Positions 56,670 through 64,000 of a stretch of 64,000 bases of DNA are shown here, piece by piece. Each line of letters starts with the position of its first letter. Position 1 is the first letter of the stretch. This DNA comes from an uncultured Lactobacillus sp. (GTDB lineage Bacteria > Bacillota > Bacilli > Lactobacillales > Lactobacillaceae): NCBI RefSeq assembly GCF_948948975.1, contig NZ_CARBVX010000006.1, positions 36,324 to 100,323 on the forward strand. Reading direction: 5' to 3'. Made by a program: the position numbers and the translations under genes. The notes beneath the pieces are model-generated. The model was not told the origin of the DNA. It made no database searches and was given only the letters and a program-made list of their open reading frames with translations.

Positions 56670-58052
56670 TTATCTCTGATTAAATATTACAGCATTTACG
56701 TCAGAATAAGTCGACCAAAAACTTTTAATCGGGACTTTTTCTACTGGTAAATAAGGAAATAGGGCAACATTGGTTTGACGATAAGCTGGATCAAGTTTTT
56801 GATAATTTTTATAGGCAAAAGTGTTCTTATTGAATAAGCCATAATATAAGATCTTAGAAGACTTTATCCAGCCATAGTCAGTGAGAAGCCATAAATCATT
56901 GACTCCGCCACTTACGCCTAATATTTTATAGCGTTTATTAGGCATGAGTTGGGCTTTTTTACCAGACTGCCTATCAGGTTTATTATAAGTGAAAATTGGA
57001 TTTTGGGTAGGATTAATAATACTTAAATTCCAATATGGCAAAATCCATTCAGGTTTTAAATCTAAGCTAACTAGATCTGCAGGAACAAATTCCTTATCAC
57101 CAATTTGATAAAAAGTTTGTCCTGATACAATAACAGCTGAAGAAATATGGATAGGTTGTAAGAAACTAATTTGCTTCGAAGTTTTCACATTTAGATATGG
57201 ATTTACACTAACCCCAGTCGGATTCCGGCCAAAGTAAATACCGTCGTTATTAACAGTATATTTTTTAGTACCACTCTTAGCTAATTTGTATTTATAGCCT
57301 TTTGCAGGAAAGTTGGTCACCACTCCATCTACATCATTGTTAATTAACCAGTTCCATAATTTCGGTGATTCATTCATTTCGGCCCAAACAAATACTTTTT
57401 GATGTAGAGCATGAAGCTGACTAATAAGCTTAGGATTCTGAGTGACTAAATCAGATGAAATATTGATTCCATTTACATAGCTTAATACCTCAAAATTAAT
57501 TCTTTGCAAAGATCCAACAATAAAGATTCTAGGCACATCAGGTAATAATTGACTCATGGTTTTTAGACTAGGAGCAGAGAAACTATGGATCATGACCCGA
57601 TCTTGCATATGATATTTTTTGATGCTATTAGCAAGAAGCTCCTCCATATTTTTCGGACTATTATGTTTAGTCTTTTTTGTTTCAAGAAGGAACTTCGTAT
57701 TAGGCTTATCTTTATAATACTCAAATAATTGATCTAGCGAAATGATTGACTCACCGTTCGCTTGTTTTAAGGTATTTAAATAGGAAAAATTATTTTGTGA
57801 TACAATAACCGATGATCCAACAACTCGGCTTAAATCGCGGTCATGAGAAACGACTAAGACGTTATCTTTTGAAACATGCAGATCAAGTTCAACATAATCT
57901 GCACCATCTGCGAAAGCTGAGTTGTCACTTTGAATTGTTTCTTCTGGATATTTACTGGGGTTGCCTCGGTGTCCGATAACCAGAAATCCAGATTCAAAAA
58001 TAAAAATTAAACTAAAAAAAAGGGCTAAAAAGTAAAGCCGGCTTGTTTTCAT
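56670..58052 (-). CDS. Glycerophosphodiester phosphodiesterase with C-terminal surface-type domain
   Basis: A 460-residue exported protein. An N-terminal hydrophobic segment (about 6-25) anchors or exports it. The GDPD catalytic motif is intact: HRGNPSKYPEETIQSDNSAF, then ELDLHVSKDNVLVVSHDRDL. Residues ~245-460 form a separate domain rich in Tyr, Asn and Lys with repeated beta-like stretches resembling lactobacillus cell-wall-binding (SLAP-like) regions. It probably hydrolyses lipoteichoic-acid or phospholipid-derived glycerophosphodiesters outside the cell. GAGGTGTACAC precedes the ATG. Confidence 0.83.
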   Translation of the reverse strand: MKTSRLYFLALFFSLIFIFESGFLVIGHRGNPSKYPEETIQSDNSAFADGADYVELDLHVSKDNVLVVSHDRDLSRVVGSSVIVSQNNFSYLNTLKQANGESIISLDQLFEYYKDKPNTKFLLETKKTKHNSPKNMEELLANSIKKYHMQDRVMIHSFSAPSLKTMSQLLPDVPRIFIVGSLQRINFEVLSYVNGINISSDLVTQNPKLISQLHALHQKVFVWAEMNESPKLWNWLINNDVDGVVTNFPAKGYKYKLAKSGTKKYTVNNDGIYFGRNPTGVSVNPYLNVKTSKQISFLQPIHISSAVIVSGQTFYQIGDKEFVPADLVSLDLKPEWILPYWNLSIINPTQNPIFTYNKPDRQSGKKAQLMPNKRYKILGVSGGVNDLWLLTDYGWIKSSKILYYGLFNKNTFAYKNYQKLDPAYRQTNVALFPYLPVEKVPIKSFWSTYSDVNAVIFNQR

Positions 58053-58151
58053 GTGTACACCTCTATTCTTTTTAACAATAGCATGGATGTATACTTTTTT
58101 CTATAATTAATATAGTAGTTAAAATCATTTTAAGAAAGTAGATGCTGAAAT

Positions 58152-58478
58152 ATGGCTTATGAGCAACTAGACTTGATTGAAGAAGTTACTCGCAACGACG
58201 GATCGAAATATTACGAAATTTCAAATATTGATCAAAACGGAATTGCTGAATTAGCAGTAGACCGTGGGTTAATTAAAAAAGTTCGAATTCTTCAATTGAA
58301 TTTAGCTAGAACTAAATCACTACAACTATATGAGGAATATATTAATAAGACTTACCAATTAGAGACGTTAACTAATGAGGATGATTGGAAAGACCCACAA
58401 TGGGTAGAATGGGAAAAACCTAAAGGAAAAGTGTTAGATGCCTATAACACAGTATTAAAAGCCAATCATATTGGTTAG
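58152..58478 (+). CDS. Hypothetical protein in the yunD cluster
   Basis: A 108-residue soluble acidic protein (MAYEQLDLIEEVTRNDGSKYY...) with a mixed alpha/beta pattern and a Trp-containing C-terminal third (WKDPQWVEWEKPKGK). I recognise no family. It starts the plus-strand cluster and lies 12 nt upstream of the yunD-like gene, which supports its reality and co-expression. Confidence 0.7.
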   Translation: MAYEQLDLIEEVTRNDGSKYYEISNIDQNGIAELAVDRGLIKKVRILQLNLARTKSLQLYEEYINKTYQLETLTNEDDWKDPQWVEWEKPKGKVLDAYNTVLKANHIG

Positions 58479-58490
58479 AAGAGGAAAAGT

Positions 58491-59870
58491 ATGGAAAAAT
58501 TACGTATTGTTCATACTAATGATCTGCATTCACATTTTGAACAATTTCCTAAAATAAAAAGATACTTGCATCAAGCTCAAGATGATAAGAGCGTTGATCA
58601 AACGTTTACTTTTGATGCCGGTGATTTTATGGATCGATCACATCCTTTGTCAGACGCAACAGAAGGACAGGCTAACATTAAATTAATGAACGAATTTAAT
58701 TATGATGTAATTACCATTGGAAATAATGAAGGTATTTCAAATTCTCATGCAGTTTTAGAAAAATTGTTTGATCACGCTAATTTTCCTGTTGTCCTAGCTA
58801 ACCTGCGCGAGGAAGATGAGAGTATGCCAAAGTGGTGTACTTCCTATAAAATATTTGAAACCAAAAAGAAGACTAGAATTGCAGTGGTTGGTTTAACAGC
58901 TGCATATCCAATGACTTATGGTCCAAATCATTGGCATGTAAAATTGATCTCTGATACTTTAGATAAATTGCTTCCTAAAATAGAAGGACAATATGATATG
59001 TTAATTATTGTTAGTCATATTGGTTTAAGAGTAGATCGATATATAGCGCATCATTATCCTGAAGTAGACCTAATTGTTGGTGGACATAGTCATGATTATC
59101 TAGCAAAGGGTGAAAAAGTAAATAAGACTTGGATTACTCAGACAGGAAAATGGGGCCAACATATTGGTGATATTAGTGTTGAATTAAATGATGAGCATCA
59201 AATACTATCAATTAAGCCAAGCACTGTTGCTACTAATGACTTACCAAGCTTAGAGTCCGATCAAAAGCAAATTTTAGATTGGCATCAAAAGGGTGAACAA
59301 ATGCTTGAAGCACGAAAAATTGCTTATTTACCGGGTAAATTTGATCATGACAAGATGGCAGCAATTCAAGTTTCTCTTGATGCAATTAGTGAATTTGCTG
59401 GAACTGATGTTGCCGTCTTGAATAGTGGTTTATTTTTAAAACCATTTCATCAAGGAGTTTTAACCGAAGCTGATTTACAAGCTGCTTTACCTCATCCAAT
59501 GCACGTGGTACAAACGAAATTACTTGGAAGTGATGTTTGGCGCATGGTAATGGAGATGGAAAAGAATCGTTATTTTCTAAGTAAATTTGCACTTCAGGGA
59601 ATGAGTTTTAGAGGTAAGATTTTCGGAAATCTTGTCTATAAGGGGATACAAGTTGATCATGCAAGTAGAACTGTTTACATTAATGGAAAAGAAATTGATC
59701 CAGAAAAAGAATATACACTTGCGTTGCTTGATCACTATGTTTTGATTCCATTTTTCCCTACAATTTCAATTATGGGTAAAAATAAATTTTTATTCCCCGA
59801 TTATCTAAGAACCGTAATAGGAAACTATTTAAAAAAGAAGTACCCAATAAATAAAGAGAAAGAAAAATAA
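58491..59870 (+). CDS. yunD: Bifunctional metallophosphatase / 5'-nucleotidase, YunD-like
   Basis: A 459-residue two-domain protein. The N-terminal calcineurin-like phosphoesterase has VHTNDLHSHFEQFPK, DAGDFMDRS, GNNE and GGHSHDY; the C-terminal part is a 5'-nucleotidase domain (residues ~265-459). There is no signal peptide, so it acts inside the cell, probably on nucleotides. GAGGAAAAGT precedes the ATG. It overlaps the next gene by one base. Confidence 0.88.
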   Translation: MEKLRIVHTNDLHSHFEQFPKIKRYLHQAQDDKSVDQTFTFDAGDFMDRSHPLSDATEGQANIKLMNEFNYDVITIGNNEGISNSHAVLEKLFDHANFPVVLANLREEDESMPKWCTSYKIFETKKKTRIAVVGLTAAYPMTYGPNHWHVKLISDTLDKLLPKIEGQYDMLIIVSHIGLRVDRYIAHHYPEVDLIVGGHSHDYLAKGEKVNKTWITQTGKWGQHIGDISVELNDEHQILSIKPSTVATNDLPSLESDQKQILDWHQKGEQMLEARKIAYLPGKFDHDKMAAIQVSLDAISEFAGTDVAVLNSGLFLKPFHQGVLTEADLQAALPHPMHVVQTKLLGSDVWRMVMEMEKNRYFLSKFALQGMSFRGKIFGNLVYKGIQVDHASRTVYINGKEIDPEKEYTLALLDHYVLIPFFPTISIMGKNKFLFPDYLRTVIGNYLKKKYPINKEKEK

Positions 59871-60409
59871 TGGAGTATAAAGAAGCAGATAAAGACCAGA
59901 CGGTATACCATCCTTTAGCTCATGTAATTGTTAATGAAGACATTGTAATGATTAACGGGCGAGAGTATGAAATTATAGCTAATGTAAAAGATGCTCTAGA
60001 CATTGAAATGCTTAAGGAAAAGTATGACCCTTATTTAGACCAATATGATTATTTAGTAGGGGATGTATCAAGCGAGCATTTGAGATTAAAGGGCTTTTAT
60101 GATGAGAATGACCGCGTTGCAATTGATAAAAAAGCTAATGCAATTGTGGATTATTTAGAAGAATACTGTAATCCTGGGAGTGCATATTTTATTTTGCGTC
60201 TAACTCAAGAAAACCAAATCAAAAAGATTGCTTTTGGTAGGCAAAATAAAAGAAAGAGTACAAACAATAACCGTTACCATACAAAGCGTCCTTACTTTAA
60301 AGAAAGATGCGTTCATAAAACAAAGATTGGTAGTCATAAGACAGCAGTAAAATTCCAACGTGGAAATCACAAAAATAAAAGCTTCGTAATTAAGAAGAGA
60401 AAGGGATAA
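59870..60409 (+). CDS. yutD: YutD-like protein (DUF1027)
   Basis: A 179-residue protein of the YutD family. The N-terminal ~110 residues are conserved (VIVNEDIVMINGREYEIIAN, LDQYDYLVGDVSSEHLRLKGF). The C-terminal ~65 residues form an unusually basic extension (KRKSTNNNRYHTKRPYFKER, and an end of KKRKG), suggesting nucleic-acid or ribosome binding. It overlaps yunD by one base and precedes yutF by 2 nt. Confidence 0.85.
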   Translation: MEYKEADKDQTVYHPLAHVIVNEDIVMINGREYEIIANVKDALDIEMLKEKYDPYLDQYDYLVGDVSSEHLRLKGFYDENDRVAIDKKANAIVDYLEEYCNPGSAYFILRLTQENQIKKIAFGRQNKRKSTNNNRYHTKRPYFKERCVHKTKIGSHKTAVKFQRGNHKNKSFVIKKRKG

Positions 60410-60411
60410 TT

Positions 60412-61194
60412 GTGGAACATAAAGACTATAAATGTTATTTAATTGATTTAGATGGAACTATTTATCGTGGTAGCGATACGATCGAAAGTGGTGTGAGATT
60501 TATTCATCGTCTCCAAGAAAAAAATATTCCACACTTATTTTTAACTAATAATTCAACTCGTACACCGCAAATGGTAGTTGATAAGCTCAGAGGACATGGC
60601 GTCAATACTGATATTTACCATGTTTATACACCAGTCTTAGCTACAGAGTCTTATTTGCTTTCCCAAAATCCAGACGCAACAAAAATTCCAATTTATATTA
60701 TTGGTCAAATCGGCTTAGTACAAGGTTTATTAAAAAATGAGCGTTTTTACTATGATGATCGAAATCCAAAATATGTAGTTGTAGGGATGGACACAGACTT
60801 AACCTACCATAAAATTCGTGTGGCAACTCGGGCAATCAGAAATGGTGCAACGTTTATTGGAACAAATGCAGATAAAAATTTACCTTCTGGGGATGAGCTA
60901 CTACCTGGAAACGGTGCCCTTTGCACGATGATTGAGGTAGCAACTGGGGTTAAGCCAACTTACATCGGAAAGCCTTCACCGATTATCGTAGCGAGTGCAT
61001 TGAAAATGTTGAATGCACAAAGTAAAGATGCAATTTTAGTTGGAGATAATTACGATACCGATATTATGGCGGGAATTAACTGCAATATTGATTCACTGTT
61101 AACATTGACCGGAGTAACAAATAAGGAGCAGTTAGAAGAAAAAGATAAAAAGCCGACCTATATTGTAGAGAATCTAGATGAATGGAAACTATGA
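60412..61194 (+). CDS. yutF: HAD-family hydrolase, YutF/NagD-like (TIGR01457)
   Basis: A 260-residue HAD phosphatase: LIDLDGTIYRGSDTIESG with the nucleophile Asp, FLTNNSTRTP, PSPIIVASAL and VGDNYDTDIMAGI. NagD-like members remove phosphate from sugar or nucleotide monophosphates in the cytoplasm. The start codon is TTG (60412), after AGAGAAAGGGATAAT. The cluster yunD-yutD-yutF is conserved in Firmicutes. Confidence 0.9.
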   Translation: MEHKDYKCYLIDLDGTIYRGSDTIESGVRFIHRLQEKNIPHLFLTNNSTRTPQMVVDKLRGHGVNTDIYHVYTPVLATESYLLSQNPDATKIPIYIIGQIGLVQGLLKNERFYYDDRNPKYVVVGMDTDLTYHKIRVATRAIRNGATFIGTNADKNLPSGDELLPGNGALCTMIEVATGVKPTYIGKPSPIIVASALKMLNAQSKDAILVGDNYDTDIMAGINCNIDSLLTLTGVTNKEQLEEKDKKPTYIVENLDEWKL

Positions 61195-61799
61195 AAAGAA
61201 AACCGATAATTGCAGTTGTTTACAATTTAATGATGGCACTTGCTACTGCTACTTTAGGAGCGATAGTTTTGAGCTGGCCCTTATTAGCAGTTTTTGTAAA
61301 GGTTCAAAAGACTGATTTAATAGTAAAAAAGTCACTGGGAACAATAATGAAAAACTATACTCAACTTTTGGATTATTTGTTGTCACCTTTTAAAAATAAA
61401 TTGCAAATGTCTGATTTTCCCACTTCTCCAAGTGCAGCACGCCATTTTTATGAGTGTAAATTATTGTTTGAACTAGCAATAATTGTCTTTATTGTTGGAT
61501 TAATTATTCTTATCTTCTTAAAAATGAGAAAGAGAATGAGTTATATCTATATTTCGAAAACTACTGCCTTAATCTTTATGATTTTACCTGTAATTATTTT
61601 GCCTTTTGCTTTAATGAATTTTGATGAATTTTTCATTTCTTTTCATCACTTACTATTTAATAATAGTGATTGGCTTTTTGATCCGACTACTGATCCTATT
61701 ATTAACGTTCTAACAGAGGAGTTTTTTGCAGGGTGCTTTGCAACTGGTGGGATAATTTATGAATTATATTTTTCATATTTTATTTTGGCAAAAAAATAA
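61182..61799 (+). CDS. TIGR01906 family integral membrane protein
   Basis: A 205-residue protein with four membrane segments (about 10-32, 95-115, 125-145 and 180-200) and a long extracytoplasmic loop between segments 1 and 2. It matches the TIGR01906 family that commonly follows the yutF gene; function is unknown. The start overlaps the end of yutF by 13 nt. Confidence 0.8.
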   Translation: METMKRKPIIAVVYNLMMALATATLGAIVLSWPLLAVFVKVQKTDLIVKKSLGTIMKNYTQLLDYLLSPFKNKLQMSDFPTSPSAARHFYECKLLFELAIIVFIVGLIILIFLKMRKRMSYIYISKTTALIFMILPVIILPFALMNFDEFFISFHHLLFNNSDWLFDPTTDPIINVLTEEFFAGCFATGGIIYELYFSYFILAKK

Positions 61800-61827
61800 A
61801 GGAGCTTTAATTAAGCTCCTTTTTTAA
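61796..61827. terminator. Bidirectional terminator before the dedA gene
   Basis: AAGGAGCTT-TAATT-AAGCTCCTT, T run on the right and A run on the left. It serves the convergent genes on both sides. Confidence 0.85.
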
Positions 61828-62457
61828 TATCAATTTTTTCTTCAGCCAAATGATTAATACTGGCACAACTGAAATTAAGATGATTGCGAGTACAATTAAT
61901 GAGAAGTGCTCTTGAACAACTGGAATATTTCCAAAGAAAAATCCTAGAGCAGCAAATAAAGTTACCCAGAGAAAACCACCGAGAAAGTTATAACGGATGA
62001 AAGTGCCATAATGCATTTTACTTGCCCCAGATACAAATGGAACGAAAGTACGAATAAATGGAATGAATCGTCCGATTACAATAGTAATTCCACCATGCCT
62101 ATCGAAGAAATTCTCTGCGGCTTTTCGTTTATCTTGATTAATCAACTTATTAAACCAACTATATTTGGCACCTTCAGCTTGTGACCAACGACCGATTTCA
62201 TAATTAATTGTATCGCCTAAAATAGCAGCTGCAAGAAAAACCAAATAACAAATCCAAAAGTGAAGATTATATTTCGGAGTGGCTGCCATTGCACAAGCTG
62301 CAAATATAAGTGAGTCTCCTGGTAGGAATGGAAAGATAACTAAACCTGTTTCAATAAAAACAATTGCAAACAAAATTAAGTATGTCCAGTTTCCAAACAT
62401 ATTCACAATTGTGACTAGGTGGTCATCAATATGAAGTATAAAATCAATAAGTCCCAT
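61807..62457 (-). CDS. DedA family membrane protein
   Basis: A 216-residue integral membrane protein with about five hydrophobic segments and the DedA pattern FLPGDSLIFAA, then GRFIPFIRTFVPFVSGASKM. DedA proteins flip or maintain phospholipids and support membrane potential. AAAGGAATATATAGTTATTT precedes the ATG. It shares a short intergenic with the FNR gene upstream on the same strand, 26 nt away. Confidence 0.88.
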   Translation of the reverse strand: MGLIDFILHIDDHLVTIVNMFGNWTYLILFAIVFIETGLVIFPFLPGDSLIFAACAMAATPKYNLHFWICYLVFLAAAILGDTINYEIGRWSQAEGAKYSWFNKLINQDKRKAAENFFDRHGGITIVIGRFIPFIRTFVPFVSGASKMHYGTFIRYNFLGGFLWVTLFAALGFFFGNIPVVQEHFSLIVLAIILISVVPVLIIWLKKKLILKKELN

Positions 62458-62483
62458 AAATAACTATATATTCCTTTCAAAAA

Positions 62484-63440
62484 TTAAATACTGGTAGAAT
62501 GAAAAGTCATTGTTTTTTCTGGAAATAGGTCTTGCATAATGCTGCTAATTGCAATTTGAGCCTCACCAAAACCTAAGGCAATCATTGGTACCCGACCTGG
62601 ATAAGTAATAGCATCGCCAATTGCGTAAACATGGGGTAAATTTGTTTGCATTGTTTGAGAAACAGAAATTAGATTATTTTCTAATTCAATGCCCCATTTC
62701 CGTAATTGTCGATTATCACTTTTGAAACCATACGCAACTAGAATTTCATCAACATCTTTAGTAATAAAATCGTGACTTGCACCAACTCTGTGCAAAACTA
62801 ATTCTATTCTATTATTGTTTAAGTGAAGTTCTTTTGGAAGGTAAGGAGTTAAAAGTTCAACATTTTTTAAACTTTTAAGTTGACTAACAGAACTTTCAAG
62901 TCCGCGAAATTCATTTCTACGGTGTACTACATATACATCGGATGTTTTACTTAATTCCACTGCCCAATCAAGTGCGGAGTCGCCACCACCAAGAATGGCG
63001 ACTTTTTTATTAGAAAAGATTTCGGGATGTTGCATGGAATAGTGAATATGGGCTTGGACATCTGGAGTAGTAGATAAAGGTAGAGTTTTTGGCTTAAATG
63101 CTCCTAAACCTGTAGCAATAAGAAGACTTTTCACTTGATAATCATCATCAATGATAATATCTTCTCCTGTTGAGAAAGAGATTTTTTTAACTTTATGTGA
63201 GAGGGTCAATTTAGTATTCTCGGTTTGTTCAAATAATCGAGAAACTAACTCTTTTCCTTTAATAGAAGAAAAAGCTGGTATATCCTTAATATCTTTTTGT
63301 GGATAAAGCATATTGATTTGACCACCAACCTCATCTAACGCGTCGAAGGTAATAGTTTTTAATCCATGTAAATTAGCAAAAGAAGCAGCAAATAGACCAA
63401 CCGGCCCAGCGCCGATAATAGCTAAATCATATTTTTCCAT
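62484..63440 (-). CDS. yumC: Ferredoxin-NADP reductase, YumC type
   Basis: A 318-residue thioredoxin-reductase-like flavoprotein lacking the CxxC disulfide, as in YumC/ferredoxin-NADP reductases. The FAD motif is AIIGAGPVGLFAA, the NADPH motif LGGGDSALDWAVEL, and YAIGDAITYPGRVPMIALGFGEA is near the end. GGAGG lies 13 nt before the ATG; a TTG abutting it (63452) is the alternative. It moves electrons between NADPH and ferredoxin or flavodoxin. Confidence 0.9.
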   Translation of the reverse strand: MEKYDLAIIGAGPVGLFAASFANLHGLKTITFDALDEVGGQINMLYPQKDIKDIPAFSSIKGKELVSRLFEQTENTKLTLSHKVKKISFSTGEDIIIDDDYQVKSLLIATGLGAFKPKTLPLSTTPDVQAHIHYSMQHPEIFSNKKVAILGGGDSALDWAVELSKTSDVYVVHRRNEFRGLESSVSQLKSLKNVELLTPYLPKELHLNNNRIELVLHRVGASHDFITKDVDEILVAYGFKSDNRQLRKWGIELENNLISVSQTMQTNLPHVYAIGDAITYPGRVPMIALGFGEAQIAISSIMQDLFPEKTMTFHSTSI

Positions 63441-63539
63441 TGTAATGAGCAATCCTCCATAAGAATTAATCTAGAAATCATGTCTTTAGCGTTAATTAAA
63501 AAGACAGTTATAATTAATATTAGTAAGGGATGATATAGT

Positions 63540-63911
63540 ATGCAAGTTAAAATTGGTGATATAGTTCATGGAAAAATTAGCGGTATACAACAATACGGAA
63601 TTTTTGTAAGATTGGACAGTCAGATAGAAGGATTAATTCATATTTCTGAGATTCATGGGGGCTACGTAAAAGATATAGGAAGAGAATACCAAGTTGGAGA
63701 AACTATAAAGGTACAAGTTATTGATATAGATCCATATTCTAATCAAATTAGCCTATCTCGACGAGCGGTACTTCCAGAAGTCGAAGAAGCAAGAAAAAAG
63801 AGAGTTCATTTTTGGACCTCAAAAAGAGCTAAAAAGGGGTTCATGCCGTTAAAAGAAGTTTTGAATAAGCAAATTCAAGAAGCTAAAATTAGATATTCAA
63901 AAAAAGATTAA
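63540..63911 (+). CDS. S1 domain RNA-binding protein, CvfD/YugI-like
   Basis: A 123-residue protein with one S1 domain (residues 1-75: KIGDIVHGKISGIQQYGIFV, GLIHISEI, QVGETIKVQVIDIDPYSNQI) and a basic tail (KKRVHFWTSKRAKKG). Small S1 proteins of this type bind mRNA or ribosomes and act in post-transcriptional control. AAGGGATGATATAGT precedes the ATG. It is divergent from the FNR gene and is followed by a terminator. Confidence 0.88.
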   Translation: MQVKIGDIVHGKISGIQQYGIFVRLDSQIEGLIHISEIHGGYVKDIGREYQVGETIKVQVIDIDPYSNQISLSRRAVLPEVEEARKKRVHFWTSKRAKKGFMPLKEVLNKQIQEAKIRYSKKD

Positions 63912-63914
63912 AAT

Positions 63915-63952
63915 AAAGTGTTAAGCAGTAATACTTAACACTTTATTTTTTA
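63915..63952 (+). terminator. Terminator after the S1-domain gene
   Basis: AAAGTGTTAAG and CTTAACACTTT arms, then T run. Confidence 0.88.
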
Positions 63953-64000
63953 TATCCGAATTTTAAAGCTTAAATCTCAATTAAAATAAGAATGAAAAAA

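Overview
The window is a low-GC Firmicutes chromosome segment. Gene content and order fit a Lactobacillus of the acidophilus complex, most likely the L. gasseri / L. johnsonii group. Supporting signs are the divergent pepQ-ccpA pair, pepV, a PTS plus 6-phospho-beta-glucosidase locus, several Rgg-type regulators, TTG/GTG starts with strong Shine-Dalgarno sequences, and a T-box ahead of alaS. The genus call is well supported; the species is inferred. I saw no rRNA, tRNA, CRISPR array, prophage or insertion sequence.

Layout. 1-7.5 kb: end of an unknown gene, a Nudix hydrolase, an Rgg-like regulator with a membrane-anchored protein, an orphan sugar-binding lipoprotein, an ABC-F ATPase (YdiF type) divergent from the redox repressor Rex, a LOG-family protein and an orphan PTS IIB. 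7.6-14.6 kb: a beta-glucoside locus, with a LevR/ManR-like PRD regulator whose AAA+ domain looks ATPase-dead, a DUF3284 protein, PTS IIA, IIB and IIC, and a GH1 phospho-beta-glucosidase. Repeated TATACACTA elements and cre sites lie in front of both transcription units. 14.6-18.8 kb: a LytTR regulator with a LiaF-like membrane partner, a tandemly duplicated type I toxin-antitoxin-like locus, and groES-groEL under two CIRCE operators. 18.9-25.7 kb is the most accessory part: two more Rgg-like regulators, tiny ORFs, a secreted protein, a small membrane protein, a NisT-like peptide exporter and an MFS transporter, punctuated by three copies of one terminator sequence. 25.7-46.8 kb is core: mutS-mutL-ruvA-ruvB-yajC, zwf-dinB, nrnA and a DEAD-box helicase, the alaS T-box and alaS, ireB-yqgF-yrzB, cvpA-mutS2-trxA, and yslB divergent from murI-rdgB. 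46.9-64 kb: ackA with a cre site, an MscS channel, DUF948 and YtxH proteins, pepQ/ccpA, a class A PBP, a glycerophosphodiesterase with pepV, the yunD-yutD-yutF cluster, a DedA protein, a YumC-type ferredoxin-NADP reductase and an S1-domain protein.

How it fits together. CcpA is encoded here and has candidate cre sites at its own gene, at ackA and at both halves of the beta-glucoside locus, so carbon regulation links distant parts of the window. The observations I rate highest are the duplicated type I toxin-antitoxin-like locus (one copy has lost the front of its toxin ORF but keeps the antisense RNA), the Rgg locus with 8- and 16-codon ORFs and a NisT-like exporter, a MutL lacking its usual endonuclease and zinc motifs, and the ATPase-dead ManR-like regulator.
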